From: Eutreptiella sp. 'Long Island Sound 2002'
Lineage: Eukaryota > Euglenozoa > Euglenophyceae > Eutreptiales > Eutreptiaceae
Direction: 5' to 3'
Length of the DNA: 64,000 bases
NCBI GenBank assembly: GCA_964036045.1
Contig: OZ038382.1
Location: 108,460,578 to 108,524,577 of the forward strand
A model generated the notes under the pieces. It was not told where the DNA came from. It made no database searches and worked only from the letters and a program-made list of their open reading frames with translations. The first letter of the stretch is position 1; the number at the start of each line of letters is the position of its first letter. A program made the translations under genes and the position numbers. Shown here piece by piece: positions 32,396-43,000 of the stretch.

Positions 32396-35300
32396 TCACT
32401 CCGACGCCGCCGGGCCCGAACCCCCGGGAGGGGCATCGGGGTCTCCCCTGGCGCGGACCACTGTGGAGCTGCCTGGCACCACTGCTGACAGGGCCATTAG
32501 CGCCTCCGCCAGCCCCTGCGGCACTGTTCCTTCCGGCGCAGACATCCAGAATCGGTCTCCAACACGAACATGCACATGTTCTGGCTGGGCGTCCAGCCGC
32601 GCCAGGCTCCAGCGGTGTACAGCGGCTCCTTCCCAGGCAGGCGCCTGTCCGCCACCAATCACGACAAGCACTGAACAGTGCTGCCCGTCTGAACCCAGAG
32701 GGAACTCTGGTTCCGCCAGGGCTGCCACGCCCAGGCCTGGGGACTCCGCCAGCGCTGTGACAGCGCGGTCGTACAGGTGCAGCAATGCGGACAGGCACGC
32801 GGCGTGTTGCCACGACAGCCCATGCGTCCACCCGCTCACTGGACCATTGGATGTAGTCCAGAACAGATCCCAGGCTGCTGACCGGGCATATGTGGCCAGT
32901 GCCTCCAGGTAGGCGCTGGCCAGGCTGTCTCTACGAGCTGCCGTAAGCCAGCGTGACGCTTCCGCGCATGTGCCCATGAGCATCCCCGACCACGTGACGT
33001 ATACTGTGTGGGGGCGCGCTGGTGGCCACGTCGCTGTCACCTCATGGTCGGCCCGCAGGACCAGGTGCAGGCTGTCACCACTGGGACGCCCTAGGCGTAC
33101 CCACGTGGTGGTCACCCACTCTGGCACTGTTGCACCGGGCGCTGCCGCGAGTACCAGCGCACGAAAGCCAGCTTGTACGGCCAGAGCCACTTTGCCACAT
33201 GCTGCCAGTAGGTGCTGGCCCCATCCGGCACACGACTGTTCGCAGAACGGGCAGTTGAAGACGTTGTCTGGGGCTGTCGCCATCGTCCGGGCTGCCCGAA
33301 GCCACGTGGCCACGTTGAGGGCGTCCTTGGATAAACGGGCCTCCTGAACCACTCGCTCCCACGACGTCCCAGCCGCCGGGTCGCGGTGCAAGAGGGCATC
33401 CAGGTGCGGCATCGCTGGTGCTAACTGCTCGTACCGGCGCTCCATGGCCACAGAGTGACGCAGATACGGCACGCCCCCCGTCGTGAGTACCGCCACGCCT
33501 CCGACGTCCGCTGCAAATGGCATGGGGCCCTCTTCCACGTCCGACATCCGCGACGTCGCCAGACTGTGCGCCCTGTGCTGAAGGCCGGCTAGCCCCGGCG
33601 CGGGGCTAGGAGCACCGCTCGCGAAGTCCTGCTGAGCTGGCACGTACACTTCGTCTGCTTGCCAGAGGTGCAGTCCGGCCGCGTACTGGACCCGCAGGTT
33701 ATCGACATACGGGCTGTCCGACACGGTGTGATCCTCCCCTTCGGTGGTGACGTGGGTGTTGTCCGCCAGGGCCAGCACTCGCGTGGCTAGAGGAAGGCGC
33801 ATCTCGCGGAGTACAGCGAGCCCCAGGTATCTACCGAACCATTCCGCTGCCCATGGGTACGGGTCCTCTACTGCCACTGCAGACCACGCCTCTGCAAACA
33901 CCCCGCGGGCGTCTGCAAGGACTGCCGCATACGCCAGCGATCGCTGGCCGCATGCCCCATCAGAAGCCACCACGACTTGAGGGCCTTCCGGGGCCCGGTG
34001 CAGGCTCACATGCATGGCTGTTGGCGGCACGTGTGCTGCCGGTAGCAGGACCAGCTGCAGCTGCCACGCCTCGAGGAGTGAGTGCAGCACGTGGGCGTCG
34101 GAGTACGCTTGCGGGACCCACGCCTTATGGCCCAGCTCATGTCGCAGAAGGTCAGCGACATAGCTACTGCGGCAGTTGAGGGCGCCCAACAATGAGGTGG
34201 CTGGTGCTCTGGGATCCACTGCACGCTCACCACGCTGCGCGTGGGCCAATCGGGTTGCCGCGGTGATGTCCGGCCGATCTGACATGCGTGGGCGGTACTG
34301 ATCTGCAAGCCGCCGGAGCCACCCTGCATCTGAGCCAATGTGGCGGCCACAGTGCAGTTCCATCGCTTGACGCAACAACTCCTCCTTGAAGGCATCCGGC
34401 TCGGTCGGGAAGTACTCACCATCAGGGCTGACGGACGACAATTGCTGAAATCGAGCTTTGCGGATCTTCAGGGCCGCGGCGGTGACTGAAGTAACCCCTG
34501 TCCCCTGCAGCTTGCCCTCTGTCAGCTGGACCGCTCTGAGGAACGCCGCGTCCTGCCGGTCTGCCCACCACGCTGTCAGGCGATCCCGGGCGGCCAGCTG
34601 GGTGCCCTCAAACAGCTTGGCGGCTGCTTCTGCGGCCAATCGAAACCCACTGGAGGACGACGGGATAATGCCGCTGATGCACTCCCAGTACCATGTGAAC
34701 GCGCCATCGGGCGACAGGCGGGCACACCAGGCCCACCAGAATGCCAGGCTGGCCATGGCGGCCGCTGTGGCCATGTGCGATGGTTCTGCTCTCCGAAAGC
34801 GGAACAGACGGCCCGCCGGATTGGCCTGCGACAGGTACTCGGAGCGCACGCTGAGGTCGCAGGCCACTGCTAGATGGGTGCTCAAGCCAGGCAGCAGGAA
34901 CTTTTCGCAGGCATGAACCGGTGACTGAGCACTCACGAGGACCCAGTCCAGCTCCCTCCGGGACACCCCTGCTCTGTTGGCGACGATGTTGGTGGCCTCC
35001 CCGGGGCGATAGAGGTGGGTAAAGCCCCCCCAGTATCTGTTGTCAGTGCACGCCTTGCGCAGCCAGGCTCCTGAATCGTCCGCCAGGTCAGCGTTCATGT
35101 CGCCCGCGACTAACTTTACCCCGCCGGGATGCCTGGCCTGGAACGCAGCGCTCCGGAGAATACTGAGCCGCCTGTTTGCGGCCTTCATCCCTGGCGGAAA
35201 GTGCACATTCGTGACCACGACGGGGACCTTCTCTGAGACGGGGATGGCCACACTGAGGGCATGCTCATCCTTGTCGGACTGTAGCGGAGCCCGTGTCTGT

Positions 35301-36514
35301 AGCCGGTGATGGATGAGAATTGCCAGGCCTCCACCCGGCACCACGGGGCCCAGGATGACTCGATAGGGGACCCCTTTGAGACTGTCGTCGACAAATAGGG
35401 GGCCCGCCTCCTGCAGACACACCACGTCCGGCTCGAAATCCACCAAAAGCGCCAGCAACATCCGCATCTTGGAGGCCAGACCTCCTGCATTGATGGTGAA
35501 GACCAGAAGCCGCGCGATGCCGGTGGGCAGGGCGTCGAACTTGGGGATGTAGCTGCCATCGTGCCGAGCACGCAATTGCCGATATAGATTGTCGTCTCCC
35601 GGTGGCTGGAGGTCGCAGACGCCTGGGGAGCACAGGTGGCAGGCCGCTGTGGACAAAGAGAAGGCAGACGCACCGCTGAGGCCGGATACGCGGATGTTGC
35701 TGCACCTCGCCATACGCCGGGTAACGGTGGACCCCTTGGGCAGGGCGCCGCATACTGGCATCACCGGCGGACGAGCTGGGTCACACGGTTGGGTCAGGAC
35801 TAGGCGCTGCAACCGGGGCCGGTCGCAGCGGGGGCAGAGGTCGAAGCTGAGCCAGGGGTCCGCGCACCATTCTTCCTTGAGACGTGGGAGCGGTACCGCT
35901 GCAGCTTCAGGTATGCTGGATTGCCGGGAGCTAAGGAGAACGCCCACGCGACCCGCTGGGACGACTGCTGGGTCCCTGTACGACGTGAGCAGGACCAGCA
36001 GATCACAACCGGTCCATATTGGCGGGGAGACCAGCACGTCATCCTTCAGCCGGTGCTTGTGATCCAGAAGGGCAGACACCCAGAGCTCCACAATGATGAA
36101 GGCTTGCGCTGGGGGCAGTTCGGGCACGGGGTTAAGTAGGCTGGCCTGATCGGGCAGAGCCGCGCACAGCGCCTTCTTGAGGGTGGTCAGTATTACAGGC
36201 ACCTGGCCTGTGACGGGGATTCGAAAGCTGTGGGTCCGGGGGCACTCGACGGAGAGGCACGGGCCAATGGTGCGGCACAGGAGGCAAGCGGTCACCGCCT
36301 CCTCGTCCCCCGGGGGCTCTGCCTGACCCAGGACGTCCTCAATGGCCGAGGTGATGGGGTCTCCGTCTGCTGCCGGATCGCGCAGCCGCCCGCGAATGTG
36401 CTGCAGGTTCCAGTGCAGGTTTCCTACAGCGGCCTGCAGGGCAGAGCCACGCCTGCTGCCCCCCAGCACCGAGTGCAGCATCGCCGCCGGCACTTCGGGA
36501 ACCAGGGCAGGCAC
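32396..36514 (-). CDS. Element B ORF2: endonuclease-RNase H-zinc knuckle protein without reverse transcriptase
   Basis: One open frame; the first ATG is at 36481, although the frame is open from a GTG at 36514, and it begins 18 nt after the ORF1 stop. Cys/His-rich N-terminal segments (ACLLCRTIGPC, LCPRCDRPR) precede an APE-type endonuclease at about residues 335-550 (FTINAGG, CLQEAG, NVHFPPG, AGDMNADL, RRELDWVLV, STHLAV). RNase H starts near 840 (VVASDGACG, AAEWFGRYLG, LALADNTHV, YVPAQQDFASG). A C-x2-C-x9-H-x4-C knuckle (CPFCEQSCAGWGQHLLAAC) lies at 1088-1108. Only about 295 residues separate endonuclease and RNase H. They hold no fingers motif, no RQG, no [FY]xDD and no YLG motif in any frame. 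The RT core therefore looks excised in frame, near 34150-34300. Confidence 0.85.
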   Translation of the reverse strand: MPALVPEVPAAMLHSVLGGSRRGSALQAAVGNLHWNLQHIRGRLRDPAADGDPITSAIEDVLGQAEPPGDEEAVTACLLCRTIGPCLSVECPRTHSFRIPVTGQVPVILTTLKKALCAALPDQASLLNPVPELPPAQAFIIVELWVSALLDHKHRLKDDVLVSPPIWTGCDLLVLLTSYRDPAVVPAGRVGVLLSSRQSSIPEAAAVPLPRLKEEWCADPWLSFDLCPRCDRPRLQRLVLTQPCDPARPPVMPVCGALPKGSTVTRRMARCSNIRVSGLSGASAFSLSTAACHLCSPGVCDLQPPGDDNLYRQLRARHDGSYIPKFDALPTGIARLLVFTINAGGLASKMRMLLALLVDFEPDVVCLQEAGPLFVDDSLKGVPYRVILGPVVPGGGLAILIHHRLQTRAPLQSDKDEHALSVAIPVSEKVPVVVTNVHFPPGMKAANRRLSILRSAAFQARHPGGVKLVAGDMNADLADDSGAWLRKACTDNRYWGGFTHLYRPGEATNIVANRAGVSRRELDWVLVSAQSPVHACEKFLLPGLSTHLAVACDLSVRSEYLSQANPAGRLFRFRRAEPSHMATAAAMASLAFWWAWCARLSPDGAFTWYWECISGIIPSSSSGFRLAAEAAAKLFEGTQLAARDRLTAWWADRQDAAFLRAVQLTEGKLQGTGVTSVTAAALKIRKARFQQLSSVSPDGEYFPTEPDAFKEELLRQAMELHCGRHIGSDAGWLRRLADQYRPRMSDRPDITAATRLAHAQRGERAVDPRAPATSLLGALNCRSSYVADLLRHELGHKAWVPQAYSDAHVLHSLLEAWQLQLVLLPAAHVPPTAMHVSLHRAPEGPQVVVASDGACGQRSLAYAAVLADARGVFAEAWSAVAVEDPYPWAAEWFGRYLGLAVLREMRLPLATRVLALADNTHVTTEGEDHTVSDSPYVDNLRVQYAAGLHLWQADEVYVPAQQDFASGAPSPAPGLAGLQHRAHSLATSRMSDVEEGPMPFAADVGGVAVLTTGGVPYLRHSVAMERRYEQLAPAMPHLDALLHRDPAAGTSWERVVQEARLSKDALNVATWLRAARTMATAPDNVFNCPFCEQSCAGWGQHLLAACGKVALAVQAGFRALVLAAAPGATVPEWVTTTWVRLGRPSGDSLHLVLRADHEVTATWPPARPHTVYVTWSGMLMGTCAEASRWLTAARRDSLASAYLEALATYARSAAWDLFWTTSNGPVSGWTHGLSWQHAACLSALLHLYDRAVTALAESPGLGVAALAEPEFPLGSDGQHCSVLVVIGGGQAPAWEGAAVHRWSLARLDAQPEHVHVRVGDRFWMSAPEGTVPQGLAEALMALSAVVPGSSTVVRARGDPDAPPGGSGPAASE

Positions 36515-36532
36515 GGGGAGGTGCTGGGGCAG

Positions 36533-38791
36533 TCATTGGCTCTTGCCCTTCTTCCCCGGCACGCTTTCGACCCGCACGGCACGCGCTGTGGCCTTATCGG
36601 GGCCTGCCCCCCAAGCTAGCCCCGACGACTCTCGCCGCGGGCCTGGCGCCGCGGTCTCACGCCTGCTGCGGACTGACTGTCCGCTCCGCGAGGCCTTTCT
36701 GCCACGACTCCCCGGACTGATGGCCGCCGTGGTGAGGGGCGGCGTTCCGTCCCTATGCTGCCGTCTTCCGGCGGGAGGTGGCCCGGGGGGCGGCGGCGGG
36801 AAGCCGCCACGAGGTGAGCGCTCCCGGCTTGGCGGGGACCGGTATGCCCGGTCCTGGTACGTGGCATACGGTTGGCGGTGGTAGGTGGTATGCTCGGGGC
36901 TGTCGTATGAGCGCCTTCGACCGAGTTGGCGGTGGTAGCCCGACCTGAGGTCCCTGCTTAGCGACGGGGGCTCGTCGTCGTCGTCTTCGTCGGAGCCGCC
37001 GCGCCAGCGACCCCTATGACGGCTGCCTCCGTACGGCGCGAGTGGTGAGTCGTCGTGTGCCTCACGGCGAATGAGCACGTACGCCCCGGAGGCCGTCTCG
37101 GCCGGGTGAGAGTCTGAGCCGCGGGCTGCGCGCCGCCACGCCTCGTGCGGTACAACCACACTACACGACCCCTCGTGCGGGGCCCAGTCCGGGACCGTCG
37201 TGGGGTGCGCCAGAGCTGCGGACACCGCCGCTGCCACTTCCGCCGGGGGCAGCCCCAGCAAGCCTTCCAGCCGCAGGCTGACATATCGCTCCTCCGGGCT
37301 TGGGCTGGTCCGCTTTCGGTTTGATCGAGATGATGGCCGGTCTCGTTCCCGACTGCCCCTGGCCGTACGCTCTGGCGATGGGCTGCTGTCGCGATGACCT
37401 CGTGGTGCGCCTGGTACCCGATCGTAGTACCGCGCTGCCCAGTGTGGTACGAGATGGGCCCCAGCGTTCGTGCGCAGGTGGTCATTGGTGTCACGGATGG
37501 TGGAGACGTCGGGCACATGAACTACGAACTGAACGTACGCATGCCAGAAGGTGTCCAAGGTATCAGCCTGCATCAGGGCGTCGACAAATGGTCCCGGCAG
37601 GCCTTGTCTCGCTCCAGCCACTGCCACATGCGCACCCAGGGTCTTCCACTCCCAGTCAGCTGACTGCGCCGCCAAGATCTCCTCTGCCTCTTCCAGGAGC
37701 TCCTGCTTGGTGGTGGGCGTTGCCTGCAGCAGGCGCTTGTCCTCCAGATATGCGCGCCACTCTGCTATCGCCGTGGCCGCCGCCCCCGAGTCAGCGCCAA
37801 AGTGCCCGGCCTGCGACGTGAGGATGGTCCCCAGCTGCTTGCCGGTTGAGGCCTGGGCCAGCGTGCGGAGTGCTGCCGCCATGGAGGGGAGGGGGGCCAT
37901 CCGCAGCTGCAGATTCGTCGCCGCTGCCCGGATGTGCTCAGGAGGTATGCCCTGACACGTGTCCCAGGCGGACTGCAGCTCTGACGCGAGTCTCTGGTTG
38001 TCGTCGAAGTGGGGCAGTGCCGTTGGGAGCCTCGTTGGCTGAGCGACCGATCCCGGCCCTGCCATCCGCTTCGCGCGGTCGGGGGCTGAGGGCGGCGGGT
38101 CATCGGCCCTGCGTTCCGGCACTCGAGGGTGTGGCAGCATCGATGGCATGGCAGATTTTATGGCCTGCGACAGCTTGGTGTCGGACACGGGGTTGTCCAG
38201 AGGCAGGCCACTAGCGTCCGCGGGGGAGCTGAGCCACGACACCTTGAGCCCCTTGCGCCTCGCCCAGGCGGCGTCCACTGCCTGCCAGAACCAAAGCCAA
38301 CTCATCATCACTCGGCCGGCCGCCACAGGATTCTGGGCTTGATTCAGCAGGCGCCTGAAGCTGGCTGGCTCCTTGTCGAAGGCTAGACGGAGCTCCTCCT
38401 GGCCTTTGGGCCAGCGGTGTTGCGTGACCACGTCCGCCATCAGCGCAATTTCGTCTTTGCGCGTGCACTTGTCGAGGAAGTCCGACACTTCAGCCAGCAC
38501 TTCCGCGAAAGTATCCCACGAGACAGATGGACATTTGGAGGCCAGAATGCTGCGGTCGACCTCGCCCAGGGTACCTGTCACCCGTGCCAGGTACAGCGCC
38601 ATGGACGACTCCGCGTCTGGGGGCATGGGCCAGCGAGATACTTCTGTGCCCGACGGCCCGTGCTCAGCCACAAGCAGCACGCCATCTGATTCTCGGTCGC
38701 CCATAGCCCTCGTGACATTCCACAGATCTGCGGACTTCAGCTGCGCCTGTTGCTGCGCCAGGCTGAGCTCGGCAAACGACTTGGGGGGCAT
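36533..38791 (-). CDS. Element B ORF1: RNA-binding-like protein with RS/RG-rich tail
   Basis: The preferred start is the ATG at 38791 (MPPKSFAELSLAQQQAQ); the frame is open a little further upstream. About 750 residues, intact, stop TGA at 36533. The first 400 residues look folded and helical (LYLARVTGTLGEVDRSILAS, MMSWLWFWQAVDAAWARR, ELLEEAEEILAAQSADWEWK). The last third is rich in Arg, Ser, Gly and Pro (SRERDRPSSRSNRKRTSPSP, RHRGRWRGG with an acidic DEDDDDE). No zinc finger is visible, unlike element A ORF1. By position it is the ORF1 nucleic-acid-binding partner of a non-LTR element; that role is inferred. The short gap to ORF2 suggests both are read from one mRNA. Confidence 0.7.
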   Translation of the reverse strand: MPPKSFAELSLAQQQAQLKSADLWNVTRAMGDRESDGVLLVAEHGPSGTEVSRWPMPPDAESSMALYLARVTGTLGEVDRSILASKCPSVSWDTFAEVLAEVSDFLDKCTRKDEIALMADVVTQHRWPKGQEELRLAFDKEPASFRRLLNQAQNPVAAGRVMMSWLWFWQAVDAAWARRKGLKVSWLSSPADASGLPLDNPVSDTKLSQAIKSAMPSMLPHPRVPERRADDPPPSAPDRAKRMAGPGSVAQPTRLPTALPHFDDNQRLASELQSAWDTCQGIPPEHIRAAATNLQLRMAPLPSMAAALRTLAQASTGKQLGTILTSQAGHFGADSGAAATAIAEWRAYLEDKRLLQATPTTKQELLEEAEEILAAQSADWEWKTLGAHVAVAGARQGLPGPFVDALMQADTLDTFWHAYVQFVVHVPDVSTIRDTNDHLRTNAGAHLVPHWAARYYDRVPGAPRGHRDSSPSPERTARGSRERDRPSSRSNRKRTSPSPEERYVSLRLEGLLGLPPAEVAAAVSAALAHPTTVPDWAPHEGSCSVVVPHEAWRRAARGSDSHPAETASGAYVLIRREAHDDSPLAPYGGSRHRGRWRGGSDEDDDDEPPSLSRDLRSGYHRQLGRRRSYDSPEHTTYHRQPYATYQDRAYRSPPSRERSPRGGFPPPPPGPPPAGRRQHRDGTPPLTTAAISPGSRGRKASRSGQSVRSRRETAAPGPRRESSGLAWGAGPDKATARAVRVESVPGKKGKSQ

Positions 38792-39054
38792 AGTAGAGCT
38801 GCACACAGGTGAGATGGGGAAGGCAAAGCTCTACCAGCGCACGGGCCATGTGGCCAGCATCATCATGAATGTGTCCAGCTGACCCGGGGTCAGCTCAGCA
38901 CAGCACTTTGTACGCGCCGACAAGACCATCACGACCAGCAGGTAATGCGGCGGTCCGGTGTCTGCACGCAGCATCTCTGGGCACAAACGGCCAGTCTGGC
39001 CGCCAACAGCACACACAGCCCCCTGCTCGATCACGACCGACCGCACAGGGCGAT

Positions 39055-39400
39055 CAGGCACCGCATCCGCAGGCTCCAGCACTGCTCCACGCACCCGGCA
39101 CATGTTCTGGCTGATGACCTCGGGGAGCAGACACATTGGCTGACGCACAAGCGCTCCAACGGCACATCGTCGCCTCCTCGGGATCCTCGGTCAGCACGCA
39201 GGCACTATACTGCGGGCAACTAGGCACTACCCCGTTGGGCTCCAGCACAGTTCCATGCACCAGGCACTCGTTCCGGCGGTTGCCCACGAGGAGTGAACAC
39301 GCTGGCTGGCGCACAGGACATACGCTGCAGCAGCCGCCCCATCAGCACGTCTACACCTCCTCGGGGTTGACGGCCAGCACTCACGCACTGCACTGCGGGC
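39055..39400 (-). repeat. About two 175-bp repeat units upstream of element B ORF1
   Basis: 39055-39225 and 39226-39400 share in order CTCCAGCAC, TTCCATGCACCAGGCAC or its variant, CTGGCTG, GACGCACAAGCG or GGCGCACAGGAC, and CACCTCCTCGGG or CGCCTCCTCGGG. A weaker third unit may lie at 38880-39050. Their position 5' of ORF1 mirrors the monomer array of element A. Confidence 0.55.
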
Positions 39401-39536
39401 GCACTGGGGGCGCTGGTGGCCAGGTCGACAACGCACGATCGAGTGCGGGTACGCGTCGGGGCATTGCTGTGCGGCGGGGGGGCGGGGTGCGGATGCGCGG
39501 CTGGACGGACGTTTGGAGTTTTTTGGCGCGCGGCGA

Positions 39537-39553
39537 GGTGGTTGCACACAGTT
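39537..39553. repeat. Right copy of 17-bp target site duplication of element B
   Basis: GGTGGTTGCACACAGTT, identical to 31611-31627. It begins a longer motif cluster that continues to about 39600. Confidence 0.75.
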
Positions 39554-40034
39554 GCACATGGTTGCACAAGTGCAACCAGTGAAATTTGGGGGTTGCACAC
39601 ACCAATGGGGGTAAACAAGAAGCGGTTTTCATGTGAAATATTGTGGTGTGTGATGGTAAAAAAAATGGTTCACCTCTCTCTACAACCTATTCATTACAAG
39701 CAAACCGTGGAAGCACGGTCCCTTCTGTTAGGATGGCATGTCCAAGGGGGTGGTTGTGCAAGGGGGCGGTTGCACAACCCCCGCATTTGGGAATTTAGGG
39801 GGGGGGTGTTACATGGGTATGGGACACACCTTTGGGGCATGTGAGAGGTTTGGGTCATGGTACACTAATGGAATATCCCATGGGATATTCGGTGGCACCC
39901 CACAACCACCAAAAAAGAGGGTGAAATGAAAGTTTGGGTTGGGTGTGCAAGGGGTGTGCAAGTGGCCTATGTCACAGTTCATCACACGGGTTGCACACTA
40001 GTGCCGCCATCTACATGGGCAAAACGGGTTCCAA
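39554..40034 (+). other. Host sequence with TGTGCAAC/GTTGCACA clusters, no gene recognised
   Basis: Clusters lie at 39554-39610, 39756-39780 and 39945-40005. The motif content is that of the phased introns in this window, so this may be intron or intron remnant. Short open frames are unconvincing. At about 40035 the sequence changes to a decayed element A-type ORF2. Confidence 0.5.
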
Positions 40035-43000
40035 GGGTGGGACTCCAGCTGCAGCCAGACGGGGAATTTTCCCTGCAGAGCAAGCACCCGCTGCGCCTGG
40101 TGGCGGTTCATCACTGGTGCCTCAACACCCTCACGCCGCCCAAGCTGGTACAGGACAACATCCTCGCAATTCTCAGAGGGGGACCCAGTACGTCGCCCCG
40201 TTCATCGCTGACAACTCTGACAGGGCGCGGCACCTGGAACACATCACCGTCCAGGTCGCGGGATAGAGGGCGCGGTAGGCCTTCCACGCCTCCCAGGGCA
40301 GCCTACAGGACGACCGGACCCTGGGTCTCACAAGGGTGCCGACGTGGTGCCAGCAGGCAGCAGTGGCCATTGGGGGCACGCTCTTCCACCACTGCTCGGC
40401 CTCTGTGCGTGCCGAGGCCGCCAAGATATTCTCAGAGACGGCCGGTGCACATGGCATCTGCCCCGAGGTGCACTACCCAGTTCCGGAATTTGCGTCCCGA
40501 GCGGGGGGCGACTGGATCGATAGCATACCCCGGGCCCTGGCCGCCCTAGGTGTCCACCTCTACTACCCCATCAAGTGCCCGGAGGGGGGCCCACGTCAAG
40601 CTGCAGCCTCCCCCGGCCAATGTCATCACGCTGCGTACTGCCACGTAGGGACACCGCGACACATGCCACTGGACGGTGCCGTATGCAACGCCCTGGCTCT
40701 GGCAACACAGCCCGCACCACCCCTTCCTGGACAGCGACTACCCATGGCCACCTGCGGCACGCGAGTGCCTCAACCAGTGCGCGGACCAGCACCTTCATTA
40801 CTGCGGCCGCAAGCAAGAGCCCACCGACCACCCTGGGTGCCGCGACGCCCTGGTCACCTTATTCCACGCAAGTGGCACGCGGGAACCCGGCCCGAGGCTC
40901 ATGCACCCCGGGAGGGCCAAACAGGACGCCCACACTGGCCAGCGGGTGACCCCGGAAGGCCTACACTTCCAGGTAGGGGGCTACCGCCGTAAGGGCAACC
41001 TATGCCCCCCCACGCAGGGGGCGGTGTACCACCTGCCGGCAGCCCATATGTACATCCTCCGCGACGTGCTCGTAGATGGCGAACACCGGGCACCCCACGC
41101 AGATGTGGCGTCGCCAGAGCCCCTCCGCCCGCGACCCCAGGCGCGGACGCCGGTGTGGTTGGTAACGACGGACGAACAGTGCGTCCAGGCGGCGGAGTGC
41201 GCAAAGCTCTCGGCCAAATGGGGGGTTGTACAGGTGGGGGTGGGCCCCTGGAACTACGCTGCTGTACCACCCTGCTAGTGGCTACGGTCGTGCCTGACGA
41301 TCCGCACATGGCGCTGCACGCGCTGGAGGACCAACCCAAAGACGCGGGAAGCCTGGTGGTGCATCAACGCGGGGGCCCAGCAGTGCGGCGGGAGCATCTG
41401 ATGGCGCAATGATCCTGGGCGAGCACCATTGCCGGGACTGAGATCTGGTTCTGCGATTACCCGGCGACCCGTCCAAACGACACATTGGCCCTGAATGTAG
41501 ACCAGCTGGCCCCCAGTGGCACCGCGCCGCCCCCAAGGCCGGATGGCTCAGCCCCACTGGGTACTACTGGGTCCCAGAGGCCTGGGGCCACAGGTCCCCA
41601 GACGCGTCGAGGGGGAATTTCTGCAGACACGACACCAGTGTTGCCCTCGCGACGGACCTCGCCCACAAGTTGGCGGTGGCCATCCCGCGCACCGACAGGG
41701 AAGGGATGGCCGCCTCCCCCGCCCTGCAATACGGCACCCACAGGCCGTGGGTCCATACGGTGGCACCGAGGTCATACTGCACCTTCTGCTGCAGGCGGCC
41801 CACGAACAGACCACAGGGGTCCCTGCGGGTGCGGCAAGGGCAGTCAACCAAATGCCCCTGAAATGGCCTCAGGATGACTTGCGCGTGCACGGGCAGCACA
41901 CCGAGCACCCCTTCTGGTTTGCCCGAGCCACGTCCCACCACAGGGACGCGCTGCTGCACACGGCCCACTGGGCGGCGTCTCGGGACACAATCCTGCACAA
42001 CAGGTCATTGTCGCCGGCAGTGACGGCTACCTTGACCTACGGCCCCCCACCATGTGGACGCTTGGCACAGTAGCCTAGCAGGCGCAACTTGGTCAGGCGT
42101 CAACGCAGCGAGGGCACATGGCCCCGGGCACAGCCCACGCCACGTCCTAAATCCACACCAAGGACCTCACAGCGGCAGCCAACAACCACCGGGCACCGAG
42201 GGCCAGGGACAGCCACACGCCGGTGCAACGCATGCTCCGCACCCAGAAGGAGCGGATCTCCGGCGTATCCGTCCTGCCACAGCCGTGCCTCCTCTGTGGG
42301 GGCAGGAAAGGGACCCCGGTGCACATGCACGTCCGCTGCAGCCAGTCACGGCTCCTCTGGCCACACTACAACCAGGCGGGCAAAGAAGCAGCCCAACATC
42401 TCCCACCCGGGGATAAGGCGCTGTGGGTTGCCTTATGCAGCTCCGCCAGCGCCGAGTGGACGATTATTTGCTGCTATGGGCTGGTATTTGACGCAGCGGA
42501 GCCACAGCACCGCATGACTACCCGCTACGACCCGCGGGGGGGGTACCTCTTTGGACGAGGTCCTCCATCACATGCTCGGGCAGGAGACTTTGTGTGGGAG
42601 CTCCACAACCACCGGCTGGCGCAAGTCCTCCGCAGGCCTCACAGCGCGGCAGCCCGGGTGCACCGGTGCCTGAGAGCGACGAAGGGCGACTATTCCCCTC
42701 CTCCCCCGCGCCCCAGCACGGATTTTGTGGACTTTCTCTGCCTGGTGAACGGCACACTGCAGTGTCCCGCCCGGGAAGATCCCCAGGCGTAACGGGACCT
42801 ACCCTGGGGTTTCTCGAAACATCTCCGAGGCGTGCTCTTCCCACCCTGGATCACCTGACGCACCTCCATGACCGCCTGGGAGGCCCGCATTGTGGGTGCG
42901 GAGTGGGCGCAGGACTGGAGCCTGTGTTGTAAGACAACACGCCCGTCGGGGAGCCCGGCAGCACAGTACGCCGCCGTCTCGCTGGAGGAGTGGGGACCAC

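Larger units (their letters stand above)
31628..39536 (-). mobile_element. Element B: 7.9-kb LINE-like element lacking an RT core
   Basis: Bounded by a perfect 17-bp repeat. In sense order: a 5' region with about two 175-bp repeat units (39400-39055), ORF1 (38791-36533), ORF2 (36514 or 36481 to 32396) and a 3' region ending ...CATTCAAAA. Both ORFs are uninterrupted, so the insertion may be recent. Orientation, repeat length, 5' monomers and TCAAA end match element A, though the proteins are only distantly alike. Confidence 0.75.
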
